This document shows, one piece after another, positions 16,085 through 25,094 of a DNA stretch of 59,673 nt (position 1 is its first letter; each line of letters opens with the position of its first letter). A model generated the notes under the pieces. That model was not told the DNA's origin and made no database searches. It was given only the letters and a program-made list of their open reading frames with translations. A program made the position numbers and the translations under genes. Origin of the DNA: Clostridia bacterium (GTDB lineage Bacteria; Bacillota; DSM-521; Neomoorellales; SLTJ01); NCBI GenBank assembly GCA_024653205.1, contig JANLFO010000006.1:1-59673 (forward strand). The letters are read 5' to 3'.

Positions 16085-17242
16085 ATGCGCAGAGTCTACC
16101 TTGACCATAGTGCTACCACGCCGGTACGACCGGAAGTCGTAGAAGCCATGCTTCCGTACCTGAGGGAGGCCTACGGCAATCCTTCCAGCCTCCACCAGTG
16201 GGGGCAAGAGGCCAAGAAGGCCGTGGAGCAGGCGCGGGAGGAAGTGGCCCGGCTTGTCTCCGCCAGACCAGAGGAGATAGTGTTTACCAGCGGTGGTACG
16301 GAAGCAAATAACCTGGCCATCATCGGGGCGGCATACGCCAATTCAGCAAAAGGCAGGCACATTATCACTTCCGGTATCGAGCACCACTCGGTCCTGGATA
16401 CTATGCGGTATCTGGAAAAGCAGGGCTTCAAGGTTAACTACTTGCCGGTCACGGGGGAAGGCCTGGTCCGCGTGGAGGAAGTGGCCGCCGCCATTAGTCC
16501 GGAAACCATCCTGATCAGCATCATGCATGCCAACAACGAAGTGGGGACTGTCCAGCCCATAGCCGCGATCGGACGACTGGCCAGGGAAAGAGGCATTATC
16601 TTCCATACCGATGCCGTGCAAACCGCCGGAAAAATCCCGGTTAACGTAGAGGAACTGGGAGTAGACCTGTTGAGCCTGTCGGCGCACAAGATCTACGGCC
16701 CCAAGGGGGTGGGCGCCCTTTACGTCCGGAAGGGGAGACGCTTGAACTCCCTTCTCCACGGTGGGGGTCAGGAACGGAACCGGCGGCCGGGCACGGAGAA
16801 CGTTCCCGGGATTGTAGGTTTCGGAAGAGCCGCCGCCCTGGCCAAGCAGGAATTAGCTGCCGAGGGCAAGCGGCTCTCCGCCCTTCGGGACCGGCTCTTA
16901 GAAGGCGTTGCAGAGCGTATCCCCGAGGTGGTAATCACCGGCCACCGTGAGAGGCGATTGCCCAACCACGCCAGCGTCTGTGTGAAGTATGTTGAGGGCG
17001 AATCCTTGCTGCTGAGCCTTGACCTCCAGGGGGTGGCCGCCTCCAGCGGCTCGGCCTGCACTTCGGGTTCCCTCGAGCCCTCTCACGTGCTTCTGGCCAT
17101 GGGACTGCCGCCCGAGATCGCCCAGGGTTCCTTACGCCTGACGCTCGGCCGCGATAACCAGGAGACGGACGTGGAGTACGTCTTGAAGATTCTGCCCCCC
17201 ATAGTCGAACGCTTGCGCGCCATGTCGCCCCTTCGGTACTAG
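16085..17242 (+). CDS. iscS: Cysteine desulfurase, IscS/NifS type
   Basis: A 385-residue class-V pyridoxal-phosphate enzyme that takes sulfur from cysteine as a persulfide. YLDHSATTPVRPEVVEAM opens the protein, Lys202 in SAHKIYGPKG binds the cofactor and Cys325 in SGSACTSGSLEPSHV, on a long flexible loop, is the persulfide carrier; the loop length marks group I (IscS/NifS). Encoded with IscU and IscR upstream and the E1-like enzyme downstream, so it likely feeds both Fe-S assembly and the carrier protein. Start ATG 16085 is preceded by GGGAGG. Confidence 0.95.
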   Translation: MRRVYLDHSATTPVRPEVVEAMLPYLREAYGNPSSLHQWGQEAKKAVEQAREEVARLVSARPEEIVFTSGGTEANNLAIIGAAYANSAKGRHIITSGIEHHSVLDTMRYLEKQGFKVNYLPVTGEGLVRVEEVAAAISPETILISIMHANNEVGTVQPIAAIGRLARERGIIFHTDAVQTAGKIPVNVEELGVDLLSLSAHKIYGPKGVGALYVRKGRRLNSLLHGGGQERNRRPGTENVPGIVGFGRAAALAKQELAAEGKRLSALRDRLLEGVAERIPEVVITGHRERRLPNHASVCVKYVEGESLLLSLDLQGVAASSGSACTSGSLEPSHVLLAMGLPPEIAQGSLRLTLGRDNQETDVEYVLKILPPIVERLRAMSPLRY

Positions 17243-17311
17243 GCGACGACTGTACCCCGCTTCAAGCGTGGGCGCCTTCAGATCACCTGCATTTGGGGAG
17301 GAAAAGGAGCC

Positions 17312-18334
17312 ATGGAGCAAACCAGGGAGCGGTACTCCCGGCAAATTCTCTTTCCGCCGATCGGTCCTCGCGGCCAGGAAAAGCTGGCAAAGAGTAAGGT
17401 GTTGATCGTCGGTCTCGGCGCGCTTGGCAGCACTCTGGCCAACAATCTGGCCCGGGCCGGCATAGGAAGCCTGCGGCTTGTCGACCGGGACTTTGTTGAG
17501 GAGTCTAACCTGCAGCGCCAAATCCTTTTTGACGAGCAGGATGCCGCCCTGGCCTTGCCTAAAGCGGTGGCCGCGGCCAACAAGCTGAGACAGATTAACT
17601 CCCAAATCCATTGTGAAGCCGTGGTCGAGGACGTAAACTTCACCAACATAGAAAAGCTTATGGCGGGGATGGACCTCGTTCTTGACGGCACGGACAACCT
17701 CGAGATCCGCTATCTAATTAACGAGGCCTGCGTAAAGCTTAATACTCCTTGGGTTTACGGCGCCTGCGTCGGCAGCACGGGCATGACCATGACCGTTATC
17801 CCCCGGGAAACGCCCTGTCTGGAGTGCGTGTTCCCTTCCAGCACCGTCCACCCGGGAGAAACGTGCGATACCGCCGGCATTATCAATCCCGTGCCCAATG
17901 TGATCGCCTCGCTGCAGACGGCCGAAGCGCTTAAGCTACTTACCGGCGCCAGGGACGCTGTGAACCGTGAACTGATTATACTTGACTTGTGGGAGAACTC
18001 CTATATCACTTCGTCTCCAGCCAGGAATCCTGCCTGTTCGGTCTGCGTCCAGGGCAGTTTCCGCTATCTGGCCGGCGAAGTTGGTCTGCGGACGACCAAC
18101 CTTTGCGGCCGCAACGCGGTTCAGGTGGTTCCCGACCGCCCGGCGGCGGTGGATCTCGCCGCCCTGGCGGAAAAGCTTCAACCGCTGGGCGAGGTTTCCT
18201 CTAATGGGTTTCTGGTGACTTTTCGAACCGCCAATCACCAGTTGGTCGTTTTCGGCGACGGCCGGGCCATAGTCAAAGGCACGGACGATGTTATGGTGGC
18301 CAAGACGCTCTACGCCCGCTTTGTCGGCGCCTAA
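17312..18334 (+). CDS. ThiF/MoeB/HesA-type E1-like adenylyltransferase
   Basis: A 340-residue enzyme that adenylates the C-terminal glycine of a MoaD/ThiS carrier. An N-terminal RYSRQILFPPIG leads to the ATP site IVGLGALGSTLANNLARAG; DRDFVEESNLQRQ is the E1 signature. Two Cys-x2-Cys pairs (CLEC and CSVC) form the structural zinc site, and Cys in GETCDTAG is the usual catalytic position. The last ~80 residues form a separate module, absent from short ThiF proteins, that resembles a small ubiquitin-like or sulfur-relay appendage but could not be named. ATG 17312 follows GGGGAGG. Confidence 0.9.
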   Translation: MEQTRERYSRQILFPPIGPRGQEKLAKSKVLIVGLGALGSTLANNLARAGIGSLRLVDRDFVEESNLQRQILFDEQDAALALPKAVAAANKLRQINSQIHCEAVVEDVNFTNIEKLMAGMDLVLDGTDNLEIRYLINEACVKLNTPWVYGACVGSTGMTMTVIPRETPCLECVFPSSTVHPGETCDTAGIINPVPNVIASLQTAEALKLLTGARDAVNRELIILDLWENSYITSSPARNPACSVCVQGSFRYLAGEVGLRTTNLCGRNAVQVVPDRPAAVDLAALAEKLQPLGEVSSNGFLVTFRTANHQLVVFGDGRAIVKGTDDVMVAKTLYARFVGA

Positions 18335-18346
18335 GAGGTGAGCAAG

Positions 18347-19489
18347 ATGATCTATCTGGATAATGCGGCTACCTCCTGGCCAAAGCCGGAAGAAGTTTAC
18401 ACGGTGATGGAACGGTTTCTGCGCGAGGCGGGGGCCAATCCGGGACGGGCGGGTCACCGTATGGCGAGGGAGGCGGAAAGGGTAGTTCTGGAAACCAGAA
18501 CTCGCATAGCGCGTTTCTTCGGCGCACCGGCCCCCGAACGGGTGGTCTTCACCCTCAACGCCACCGATTCCCTCAACATGGCTCTCAAGGGATTGCTCCA
18601 ACCAGGTGATCACGTGCTTACGAGCTGCCTGGAGCATAATTCCGTGGCCAGGCCTCTTAATCGCCTGGCCGGGCTGGGGGTAGAGTTCACCCGGGTGGGC
18701 GTTGATTCTGAAGGTGTTGTCGACCTTGAAGCCTTACGCCGATCCATCAAGCCCAATACCCGGCTTATTGTGGTCCAGCATGCCTCCAACGTACTGGGAA
18801 CCATCCAACCCCTGGGTGAGATTAGCGGGATAGCTAAGGAGAACGGCTTGCTATTGCTGGTCGATGCCGCCCAGAGCGCCGGCCACCTTCCCATAGACGT
18901 AGAGAAAGACGGGATCGACCTGCTCGCCTGTTCCGGCCACAAAGGCCTGCTGGGCCCGCCCGGGGTGGGCATCCTGGTGCTCAAGGACGAAATCCCGCTC
19001 TCGCCCTGGCGGGAAGGGGGCACCGGTAGCCGCTCCGAGAGCCCGGTACAGCCCGAGGCCTACCCGGATCGTCTGGAGAGCGGCACTGCGAACACGGTGG
19101 GCATAGCCGCCCTGGGAGCGGGGGTGGCATTCCTGGAAAGGGTGGGATTGGCCCAGGTCCGGCGGCATGAGGAGACGCTGGTGGGCCGCCTGCTGGAGGG
19201 ACTGGGGTCTATCCCCGGGGTTAAGCTCTACGGACCGGCGGAAGCGTGCCGGCGCACCGGAGTAGTGAGTTTTAACCTTGCTCACTGGGATCCCGCGGAC
19301 GCGGGCGCGGTCTTGGACCACGTTTACGGTATTGCGGTGCGGACTGGGCTGCACTGCTCTCCCTGGGCGCACCAGGCCATAGGGACTTTCCCTGCGGGTT
19401 GCATTCGCTTTAGCCCGGGTTACTTCAACACCCTTGAGGAAATCGAGCAGGCGGTGGCCGCGGTAAGGGATTTGGCAGCATCTGCATAG
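18347..19489 (+). CDS. Second cysteine desulfurase-like class-V aminotransferase
   Basis: A 380-residue enzyme of the cysteine desulfurase/selenocysteine lyase group (am_tr_V_EF2568 type). YLDNAATSWPKPEEV is at the start, the cofactor lysine is in SGHKGLLGPPG and the C-terminal GLHCSPWAH carries the likely persulfide cysteine on a short loop, as in SufS/CsdB-like group II enzymes. ATG 18347 is chosen since AAGAGGTG lies six bases before it. It differs clearly from the IscS at 16085, so the block contains two desulfurases of different groups. A selenocysteine lyase role is possible, given the selenoprotein at 34588. Confidence 0.9.
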   Translation: MIYLDNAATSWPKPEEVYTVMERFLREAGANPGRAGHRMAREAERVVLETRTRIARFFGAPAPERVVFTLNATDSLNMALKGLLQPGDHVLTSCLEHNSVARPLNRLAGLGVEFTRVGVDSEGVVDLEALRRSIKPNTRLIVVQHASNVLGTIQPLGEISGIAKENGLLLLVDAAQSAGHLPIDVEKDGIDLLACSGHKGLLGPPGVGILVLKDEIPLSPWREGGTGSRSESPVQPEAYPDRLESGTANTVGIAALGAGVAFLERVGLAQVRRHEETLVGRLLEGLGSIPGVKLYGPAEACRRTGVVSFNLAHWDPADAGAVLDHVYGIAVRTGLHCSPWAHQAIGTFPAGCIRFSPGYFNTLEEIEQAVAAVRDLAASA

Positions 19490-19669
19490 GTGTTCCCCGC
19501 AGGGTGGAACCGATCAACTTGGATTGGGTTCAGACTGCCCCGGCAGGACGGGAAGGCGCCTGTGCTGGGGTCTATAAGGAAGTGAAGGGGGAGGGAGTAG
19601 CCGGCGTGGCCGAGAGCGAGGGATAGGCGCCGTTCACCCCTAAACGGAGAGGGAGGGCAGACCAGAAGG

Positions 19670-20641
19670 ATGAGGTATAAGGGGATCGAGCTGCCGGAAA
19701 TCACCCGGGGCATCGCCAGGGACAGCACCGAGCTCATCGGAAATACTCCCTTGGTCAGGCTGAACCGGATTACGGCCGGATCAAAGGCGCAGGTATTGGC
19801 GAAGTTGGAATCCTTCAATCCCCTCGGAAGCGTTAAGGACCGCATCGGCGTGGCCATGATCCTGGATGCAGAAGAGAAAGGTCTGATCGATAAGGACACG
19901 GTGATCATCGAGCCGACCAGCGGCAATACCGGCATAGCCCTGGCCTTTGTGTGCGCGGCGAGAGGATACCGCCTGATTCTGACCATGCCCGATACTATGT
20001 CGCTGGAGCGTCGGCAGCTTTTGGCCGTTCTGGGGGCAGAACTGGTATTGACGCCCGGAGCGGAGGGAATGAAAGGGGCGGTAAGAAAGGCGGAAGAATT
20101 GACGCGCGCGACCCCCAATTCCTTTATGCCGCAGCAATTCCGCAACCCCGCCAACCCGGAGATCCACCGGTTGACTACGGCGGAAGAGATCTGGCGCGAC
20201 ACCCAGGGGCAGGTGGACATCCTGGTGGCCGGGGTGGGGACGGGAGGAACGCTTACCGGCGTGGCGGAAGTTATCAAGAGCCGCAAGCCGGGATTTCGCG
20301 CCATCGCCGTGGAACCGGCAGATTCCCCCGTGCTCTCCGGCGGCCGGCCGGGACCGCACAAGATCCAGGGCATCGGTGCCGGCTTTGTGCCCGAAGTACT
20401 GCGGGTAGAGCTTGTTGACGAAATCATTCGGGTCCGCCACGAGGATGCGGGCCTGATGGCCAGGCGCCTGGCACGAGAAGAAGGAATTCTGGCGGGCATA
20501 TCTTCGGGTGCTGCCGCCTGGGCCGCCTTGCAGGTGGCAGAGAGGCCCGAAAACGAGGGCAAATTGATTGTGGTTGTTCTGCCCGATACCGGGGAGCGTT
20601 ACCTCAGCACCTGGCTTTTTAGGGATAGCCAGACGGGATAA
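19670..20641 (+). CDS. cysK: Cysteine synthase A (O-acetylserine sulfhydrylase), copy 1
   Basis: A 323-residue beta-family pyridoxal-phosphate enzyme. [13 protein letters not shown], the cofactor lysine in [11 protein letters not shown], the [12 protein letters not shown] phosphate-binding loop and [13 protein letters not shown] are all present, and the C-terminal [10 protein letters not shown] is the family end. About 18 extra residues precede LIGNTPL compared with the copy at 39261. It lies at the end of the sulfur block, where a carrier-bound thiocarboxylate could in principle serve as sulfur donor. A 180-base leader precedes it. Confidence 0.94.
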   Translation: MRYKGIELPEITRGIARDSTELIGNTPLVRLNRITAGSKAQVLAKLESFNPLGSVKDRIGVAMILDAEEKGLIDKDTVIIEPTSGNTGIALAFVCAARGYRLILTMPDTMSLERRQLLAVLGAELVLTPGAEGMKGAVRKAEELTRATPNSFMPQQFRNPANPEIHRLTTAEEIWRDTQGQVDILVAGVGTGGTLTGVAEVIKSRKPGFRAIAVEPADSPVLSGGRPGPHKIQGIGAGFVPEVLRVELVDEIIRVRHEDAGLMARRLAREEGILAGISSGAAAWAALQVAERPENEGKLIVVVLPDTGERYLSTWLFRDSQTG

Positions 20642-20708
20642 ATGCACCACTAATCTTGGGGACAGCAGGCTGATCCTCACGGCAATTGTTTATGAGGTGA
20701 TTGGGAAG

Positions 20709-21527
20709 ATGAACAGGGAAACCATTGGCCTATCGGATATGAGAGGTCTAGAGGAAGTAACATGCGCCCGCTTTTCGGAGGAGGGATGGGTTACAGGTTC
20801 AGTTCACGTCCCTTACGAGATGGAGCTGACACTCTATGTAAATCAGCAGGAACTCGTTACCGTCCTATGCACTCCAACCAAACTCAATTGCCTCGTCCTT
20901 GGATTCCTTTACAACGAAGGAATCATCTCCGGCATTGAGGACGTGGCAACCATGCGGGTATGTGAGGACGAATCTCTGGCCGATGTAAGACTGAAGAACC
21001 CCGAGCAAAAGTTGCCCACCCGGCGGACCCTCTCCACGGGGTGCGGTGGCGGTGCAGTTTTCAAGACTCCTGGGCAGGAGGTCGATTCGGAGCTTGTGGT
21101 TTCACCAACGGAAGTGTTATTACTGATGAGAGAGTTCCTGAAGCAAATGGAGCTCTACCGGGCAGGTGGCGGGGTGCACACTTCAGCGCTGGCCGACGGA
21201 AAAAGCCTGCTGGTTGTGGCCGAGGATATCGGCCGACACAACACTTTGGATAGAATCCAGGGCGAGTGTATGTTGAGGGGGCTATCAACCGCAGATCGGC
21301 TACTTCTGACCACCGGTCGCATTTCATCGGAGATGGTGCTCAAGGCGGCGAAGATGCGTGTCCCCGTTGTTGTTTCACTGCGTACGCCCACAGGGAGGGC
21401 GGTTTCACTGGCTTGGGGTCTGGGTATCGCTCTTGTGGGTCGTACACGCGGTAAACGTCTATCCGCCTATTCCCATCCGGAACGACTTGGCTGCCCGATC
21501 GCTGGGGAACAGGCCTGCATTCCATGA
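20709..21527 (+). CDS. fdhD: Formate dehydrogenase accessory sulfurtransferase FdhD
   Basis: A 272-residue FdhD protein, which moves sulfur from a cysteine desulfurase to the molybdenum cofactor of formate dehydrogenase. STGCGGGAVF carries the loop cysteine; the second cysteine of the E. coli CxxC is absent, as in many Firmicutes. GGVHTSALAD, VAEDIGRHNTLDRI and TTGRISSEMVLKAA are typical. ATG 20709 follows GAGGTG at nine bases. Codon usage is visibly less GC-rich than in its neighbours. The neighbouring desulfurases are its likely sulfur source; no formate dehydrogenase gene is in the window. Confidence 0.94.
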   Translation: MNRETIGLSDMRGLEEVTCARFSEEGWVTGSVHVPYEMELTLYVNQQELVTVLCTPTKLNCLVLGFLYNEGIISGIEDVATMRVCEDESLADVRLKNPEQKLPTRRTLSTGCGGGAVFKTPGQEVDSELVVSPTEVLLLMREFLKQMELYRAGGGVHTSALADGKSLLVVAEDIGRHNTLDRIQGECMLRGLSTADRLLLTTGRISSEMVLKAAKMRVPVVVSLRTPTGRAVSLAWGLGIALVGRTRGKRLSAYSHPERLGCPIAGEQACIP

Positions 21528-21612
21528 CTGACGCGCGGTTGGCAAGCCGGTCCGCCGTTTGGCTGCGGGCGGCAATCAGGGATTATCGAGGCACGCGGGT
21601 GGTGGACAGTTA

Positions 21613-22698
21613 ATGGAGGAACGCCGCAAGGTGATGGTGGCCATGAGCGGCGGAGTAGACAGCGCGGTAGCCGCCGCTTTGCTGAAGGAACAGGGGTTCG
21701 AGGTGGTGGGGGCAACCATGGAAATCTGGCCGGTGGATGCACCCCTGCCTCCCGGGGAAACCGGTTGCTGCTCCCTGGCTGCGGTCGAGGACGCTCGGAG
21801 CGTGGCCCGGGTGTTGGGGATCCCCCATTACGTGCTGAACCTCCGCTCGGTGTTTGAGCAAGAGGTGATCGATTACTTTGTCCGCGAGTACCTGGCCGGC
21901 CGCACCCCCAATCCCTGTATTGCCTGCAACCGAAAAGTAAAGTTTCAGGCCCTCCTGAGCAAGGCGCGGGCCCTGGGCCTGGATTACGTAGCTACGGGCC
22001 ACTACGCCCGCCGGGAGTACGACCCGGACCGCGGTCGCTACTTGTTACGGCGGGCCAGGGACAAGCGCAAGGACCAGACCTACGTCCTCTACACCTTTAC
22101 CCAGGAGCAGCTGGCCCATACCCTGCTTCCGCTGGGCGAGCTTACCAAGGAAGAAGTTCGCACTAAAGCCAGGGCCTTAGGCTTGCGGGTGGCGGACAAA
22201 CCGGAAAGCCAGGAAATCTGTTTCGTCACCGTAGGAGACTACCGCCAGTTCATCCGCGCCCGGGCTCCCGAGGCGCTGAAGCCGGGACCGATAGTAGACT
22301 GCCGAGGAAAAGTGGTGGGCCAACATCGGGGTCTGGCCAACTATACCATTGGCCAGCGGAGGGGCCTGGGCCTGGCCCTGGGCTACCCGGCCTACGTTCT
22401 CGAGTTGGACCGGGAGCGCAACGCCCTGATAGTGGGGCCGGCCGAGCTGGCCTACCGCCGGGCGCTTACCGCCAGCGACAACAACTTTATCCCCTTTGAT
22501 CTCCCCCCGCCGGCGCTGGAAATCGAGGCTAAGGTGCGCCATATGGCTCCCCCGGCCCGAGCCCGGTTAGAGTCCCACGGGGGAGCAACCAGGGTGGAGT
22601 TTGCCGAGCCCCAGTGGGCTATTACTCCCGGTCAGGCCGTAGTCTATTATCAAGAGGACTTGGTAGTGGGCGGCGGCACCATCGAACGGGTCCTGTAA
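21613..22698 (+). CDS. mnmA: tRNA 2-thiouridylase MnmA
   Basis: A 361-residue enzyme that adenylates and thiolates U34 of glutamate, lysine and glutamine tRNAs, using sulfur from a desulfurase. The PP-loop motif [15 protein letters not shown] is near the N-terminus, the two catalytic cysteines sit in [12 protein letters not shown] and ESQEICFV, and the C-terminal RNA-binding barrel follows. ATG 21613 has a weak ribosome site but is the only start that gives the family length. Being the last gene of the sulfur block, it may share the IscS persulfide pool. Confidence 0.95.
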   Translation: MEERRKVMVAMSGGVDSAVAAALLKEQGFEVVGATMEIWPVDAPLPPGETGCCSLAAVEDARSVARVLGIPHYVLNLRSVFEQEVIDYFVREYLAGRTPNPCIACNRKVKFQALLSKARALGLDYVATGHYARREYDPDRGRYLLRRARDKRKDQTYVLYTFTQEQLAHTLLPLGELTKEEVRTKARALGLRVADKPESQEICFVTVGDYRQFIRARAPEALKPGPIVDCRGKVVGQHRGLANYTIGQRRGLGLALGYPAYVLELDRERNALIVGPAELAYRRALTASDNNFIPFDLPPPALEIEAKVRHMAPPARARLESHGGATRVEFAEPQWAITPGQAVVYYQEDLVVGGGTIERVL

Positions 22699-22874
22699 AG
22701 GATGCTTTGGCAGGGCAGAACGGGTGGTCTGGGCGATTACCCCGCTCACTCTCGGCCCGGTTACTTTACCCTCTTCACGGTCACGCCCTGGAGTTCTGCC
22801 AGGGCTTGGCGCGGGCCCTGGGCGAAGGACCCAAGCACAAGAAGGTGGGCCTGTTCATTAGTGTTTTGCATAGG

Positions 22875-22903
22875 TTTACTTTTCCGGCCGGCCGTGCTAC
22901 AAT
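22875..22903 (+). promoter_or_regulatory. Promoter of the thi4 leader
   Basis: TTTACT (22875-22880) and TACAAT (22898-22903) with 17 bases between them, placed so that transcription would begin immediately upstream of the TPP aptamer. Confidence 0.7.
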
Positions 22904-22910
22904 GAACGTG

Positions 22911-23001
22911 CAACCGCTGGGGGAGCCCTTGCGGGCTGAGAAAGTGCCTTGGCACTGACCCCTGGAACCTGACCTGGGTAATGCCAGCGTAGGGAAAGCG
23001 G
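22911..23001 (+). promoter_or_regulatory. TPP riboswitch (THI element)
   Basis: The invariant aptamer parts are present in order: GGGGGAGCCC, GGGCTGAGA, CTGACCCC, GGAACCTGACCTGGGTAATG and CCAGCGTAGGGAA. Together with the hairpin at 23011 it should reduce transcription when thiamin pyrophosphate is plentiful. Confidence 0.97.
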
Positions 23002-23010
23002 TAAATCGCA

Positions 23011-23045
23011 GCCGCTCTCTACCGGAGCGGCCTAATTCGTTTTTG
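23011..23045 (+). terminator. Riboswitch-controlled terminator before thi4
   Basis: GCCGCTC and GAGCGGC form a hairpin with loop TCTACCG, followed by TAATTCGTTTTT, just after the TPP aptamer and before the thi4 ribosome site (GGGGAGG). Confidence 0.85.
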
Positions 23046-23059
23046 GGGAGGATAATCTC

Positions 23060-23848
23060 ATGCCTATTTTCGAGGCGGTAAGCGAAAAGGATGTCACCCG
23101 GGCCATTGTAGGCGGTTACCTGCAGCAGTTCCAGGAGTACGCGGAAAGCGACGTTATTATCGTGGGAGCGGGACCGAGCGGCCTGATGGCCGGTCGGGAA
23201 TTGGCCCGCCAAGGCTGCAAGGTGCTGCTGGTGGAGCGTAACAATTACCTGGGCGGTGGCTTCTGGATCGGCGGCTACCTCATGAACAAGGTCACCCTGC
23301 GGGCCCCGGCCCACCGCCTGCTCGACGAGCTGGGAGTGCCCTACCAGGAGGCGGTGCGCGGTCTTTACGTCGCCGACGGGCCGCATGCCTGTTCCAAGCT
23401 TATCGCCGCCGCCTGCGATGCCGGGGTGAAGGTGGCCAACATGACCCTGTTTGACGACCTGGTGGTGCGGGAGAACGGCCGCATCGGCGGGGTGGTGATC
23501 AACTGGACGCCCATCAGTGCCCTGCCGCGGGAAATCACCTGCGTGGACCCGGTGGCCCTGGAGGCCAGGGTGGTCATAGACGCCACGGGCCACGACGCCG
23601 TGGTGGTGAAAAAGGCGGAGGAGCGGGGCATGATCAAGACCGTGGGCTTCGGCGCCATGTGGGTGGACCGCTCCGAGGACCTAATAGTGGAACACACGGG
23701 CGAGGTGCTCCCCGGCTTGGTGGTTTCGGGCATGGCGGTTTCCACCACCTTCGGTCTTCCCCGCATGGGCCCCACCTTCGGCGCCATGCTGCTTTCCGGG
23801 CAGAAAGCCGCCCGGGTGGTGCAGGAGGTTCTGGCCCGGAAGAGTTGA
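23060..23848 (+). CDS. thi4: Thiazole synthase Thi4 family, carrying the active-site-like cysteine
   Basis: A 262-residue homologue of Thi4, which makes the ADP-thiazole precursor of thiamin from NAD and glycine. The dinucleotide site [13 protein letters not shown] is at residues 33-45; [15 protein letters not shown] and ATGHDAVVV are family blocks. In yeast the sulfur donor is Cys205, just before a conserved xDP; archaeal and many bacterial enzymes have His there and use sulfide. Here residue 161 is Cys (ITCVDP). So the enzyme could be either a suicidal sulfur donor or a sulfide user with a retained Cys. Controlled by the TPP riboswitch. Confidence 0.93.
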   Translation: MPIFEAVSEKDVTRAIVGGYLQQFQEYAESDVIIVGAGPSGLMAGRELARQGCKVLLVERNNYLGGGFWIGGYLMNKVTLRAPAHRLLDELGVPYQEAVRGLYVADGPHACSKLIAAACDAGVKVANMTLFDDLVVRENGRIGGVVINWTPISALPREITCVDPVALEARVVIDATGHDAVVVKKAEERGMIKTVGFGAMWVDRSEDLIVEHTGEVLPGLVVSGMAVSTTFGLPRMGPTFGAMLLSGQKAARVVQEVLARKS

Positions 23849-23854
23849 GCTGCG

Positions 23855-24679
23855 ATGCGCATCCTGCTTTACGCCGAACCGCGGGTAGAGAACCTTAGAG
23901 AAGAAGAGCTGGCCGCCTACCTGGCCGCCCTCTGTCCCTGGGCGAAAGTAGAGTTGCGGCCGGAATTCGTCCGTTACTGGCTGGAAAGGCTGCCGAAGAC
24001 AGACAGGGAGGCGCGACTGGAAGATCTGGCCTCGGCCTGGGCCGAGGCCAGGTTGGGTCCTTCCGGCCGCCGGCGCCAACCGCCCCTGCCTCCGGAAACA
24101 GCCTACGAGCGGCGCCGCCTTACCGATCCGGCCGGCCGGGCGATGGGGATTCTTTACGAGGGTTTGAGGGTCATGGCCGTCCTTCGGGCGCTGATCGCGC
24201 CCGAGGAGCGTACCCGGAAGCACCTACACCTGGTACTGACCAATCAGCTGCTGGCCACCCCGGATCCCGGCGGCCGGTATCACTGCCGGGTAGTGCTTTT
24301 CGGTTACCCCTGCATTGTTTCCACTTCCGGAGCCGTAGAGGGCCCGGCCAAGCCGCGGGCGTATTATCTGGCCAGGCAGCAAGGTTACTTGCTGGGTTTG
24401 GCCGGCGCGGAATTGGCCGCCTACGCGGCTCTGGATCCTCAGAGTTACCTCGACTACGACGATCCCCGCCTCACGGAAGTCCTAAAAGGGTTTCTGGCCC
24501 AGGCCGTGGCCTACCGCCTGCGGGGCGATCCCTTCTGCTCTGACCTTTATTGCCGGCTGTTTAACCCCCACTGGCAGGAGGAAATGCTCCGCTCCCAGCT
24601 TCCAGGCCCTTACGAGTTTTGCCCGACCTGCCGCAAGCTCTTCCTTTCCGGCCCGGGAGACGAAAACGGCCCCGGGTGA
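23855..24679 (+). CDS. Conserved protein resembling DUF6775 putative metallopeptidases
   Basis: A 274-residue soluble protein six bases after thi4 and thus under the same TPP control. Recognisable blocks are HLHLVLTNQLLAT, GRYHCRVVLFGYPCIVSTSG, EGPAKPRAYY, DYDDPRLTEVLKGF and a C-terminal CPTC pair after LFNPHWQEEML. To my recollection these match the DUF6775 family, described as a putative metallopeptidase. The zinc-binding arrangement is not obvious, and the role in thiamin metabolism is inferred only from the operon. The stop codon lies within a terminator hairpin for the gene on the opposite strand. Confidence 0.62.
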   Translation: MRILLYAEPRVENLREEELAAYLAALCPWAKVELRPEFVRYWLERLPKTDREARLEDLASAWAEARLGPSGRRRQPPLPPETAYERRRLTDPAGRAMGILYEGLRVMAVLRALIAPEERTRKHLHLVLTNQLLATPDPGGRYHCRVVLFGYPCIVSTSGAVEGPAKPRAYYLARQQGYLLGLAGAELAAYAALDPQSYLDYDDPRLTEVLKGFLAQAVAYRLRGDPFCSDLYCRLFNPHWQEEMLRSQLPGPYEFCPTCRKLFLSGPGDENGPG

Positions 24680-24700
24680 GATCATCCTTTCCCGGGGCCG
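24665..24700 (-). terminator. Terminator of the nfu gene
   Basis: On the minus strand CGGCCCCGGG and CCCGGGGCCG form a 10-bp hairpin followed by TTTTCG. It overlaps the end of the converging gene at 23855. Confidence 0.75.
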
Positions 24701-24709
24701 CCTCGCATC

Positions 24710-24931
24710 TCAGATGGCCACTACCTGCGTTACCTCCGGAACCTCCCGCCTGAGGGTGCGCTCGATACCTTGCTTCAGGGTCAGGGTAGCCATGGGACAC
24801 CCGCCGCAGGCACCGGTGAGACGAACGGTAACCACTCCGTTGTCGTTGACGCCGACCAGTTCCACGTCGCCGCCGTCGGCCTGGAGCGAGGGCCGGATTT
24901 TCGCCAACGCGGCTTCCACTTTCTCCTTCAT
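24710..24931 (-). CDS. nfu: Nfu-type iron-sulfur carrier (NifU C-terminal domain)
   Basis: A 73-residue protein made of one Nfu domain, which holds a bridging Fe4S4 cluster between two monomers and delivers it to target proteins. The cluster motif is GACGGCPMA (Cys-x2-Cys). [11 protein letters not shown] is the family start block. ATG 24931 is preferred over the open frame to 24979 because GGTGGAGAAG precedes it and the family begins there. It stands alone on the minus strand, away from iscU. Confidence 0.94.
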   Translation of the reverse strand: MKEKVEAALAKIRPSLQADGGDVELVGVNDNGVVTVRLTGACGGCPMATLTLKQGIERTLRREVPEVTQVVAI

Positions 24932-25094
24932 CAGGCTTCTCCACCACCTTTCCAGAGCCTTGCTCCTATTGTACCACAAACCGTCTTTGGGGGAGAAAAA
25001 ATTGGGGCCGCGGAAGGAGTTGGGGCCTGCCCGGACAAAAAGAATCTAGGCGCGAGGCCTTCGTTCCGACTAACCGAATAGGAGGCGGTGGTTA

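Noticed and set aside
19495-19669. AGGGTGGAACCG upstream of cysK, resembling the T-box antiterminator
   Set aside because: It lies only a dozen bases after the previous stop, so a stem I with specifier loop would have to be within coding sequence, and no terminator with a T-run follows.
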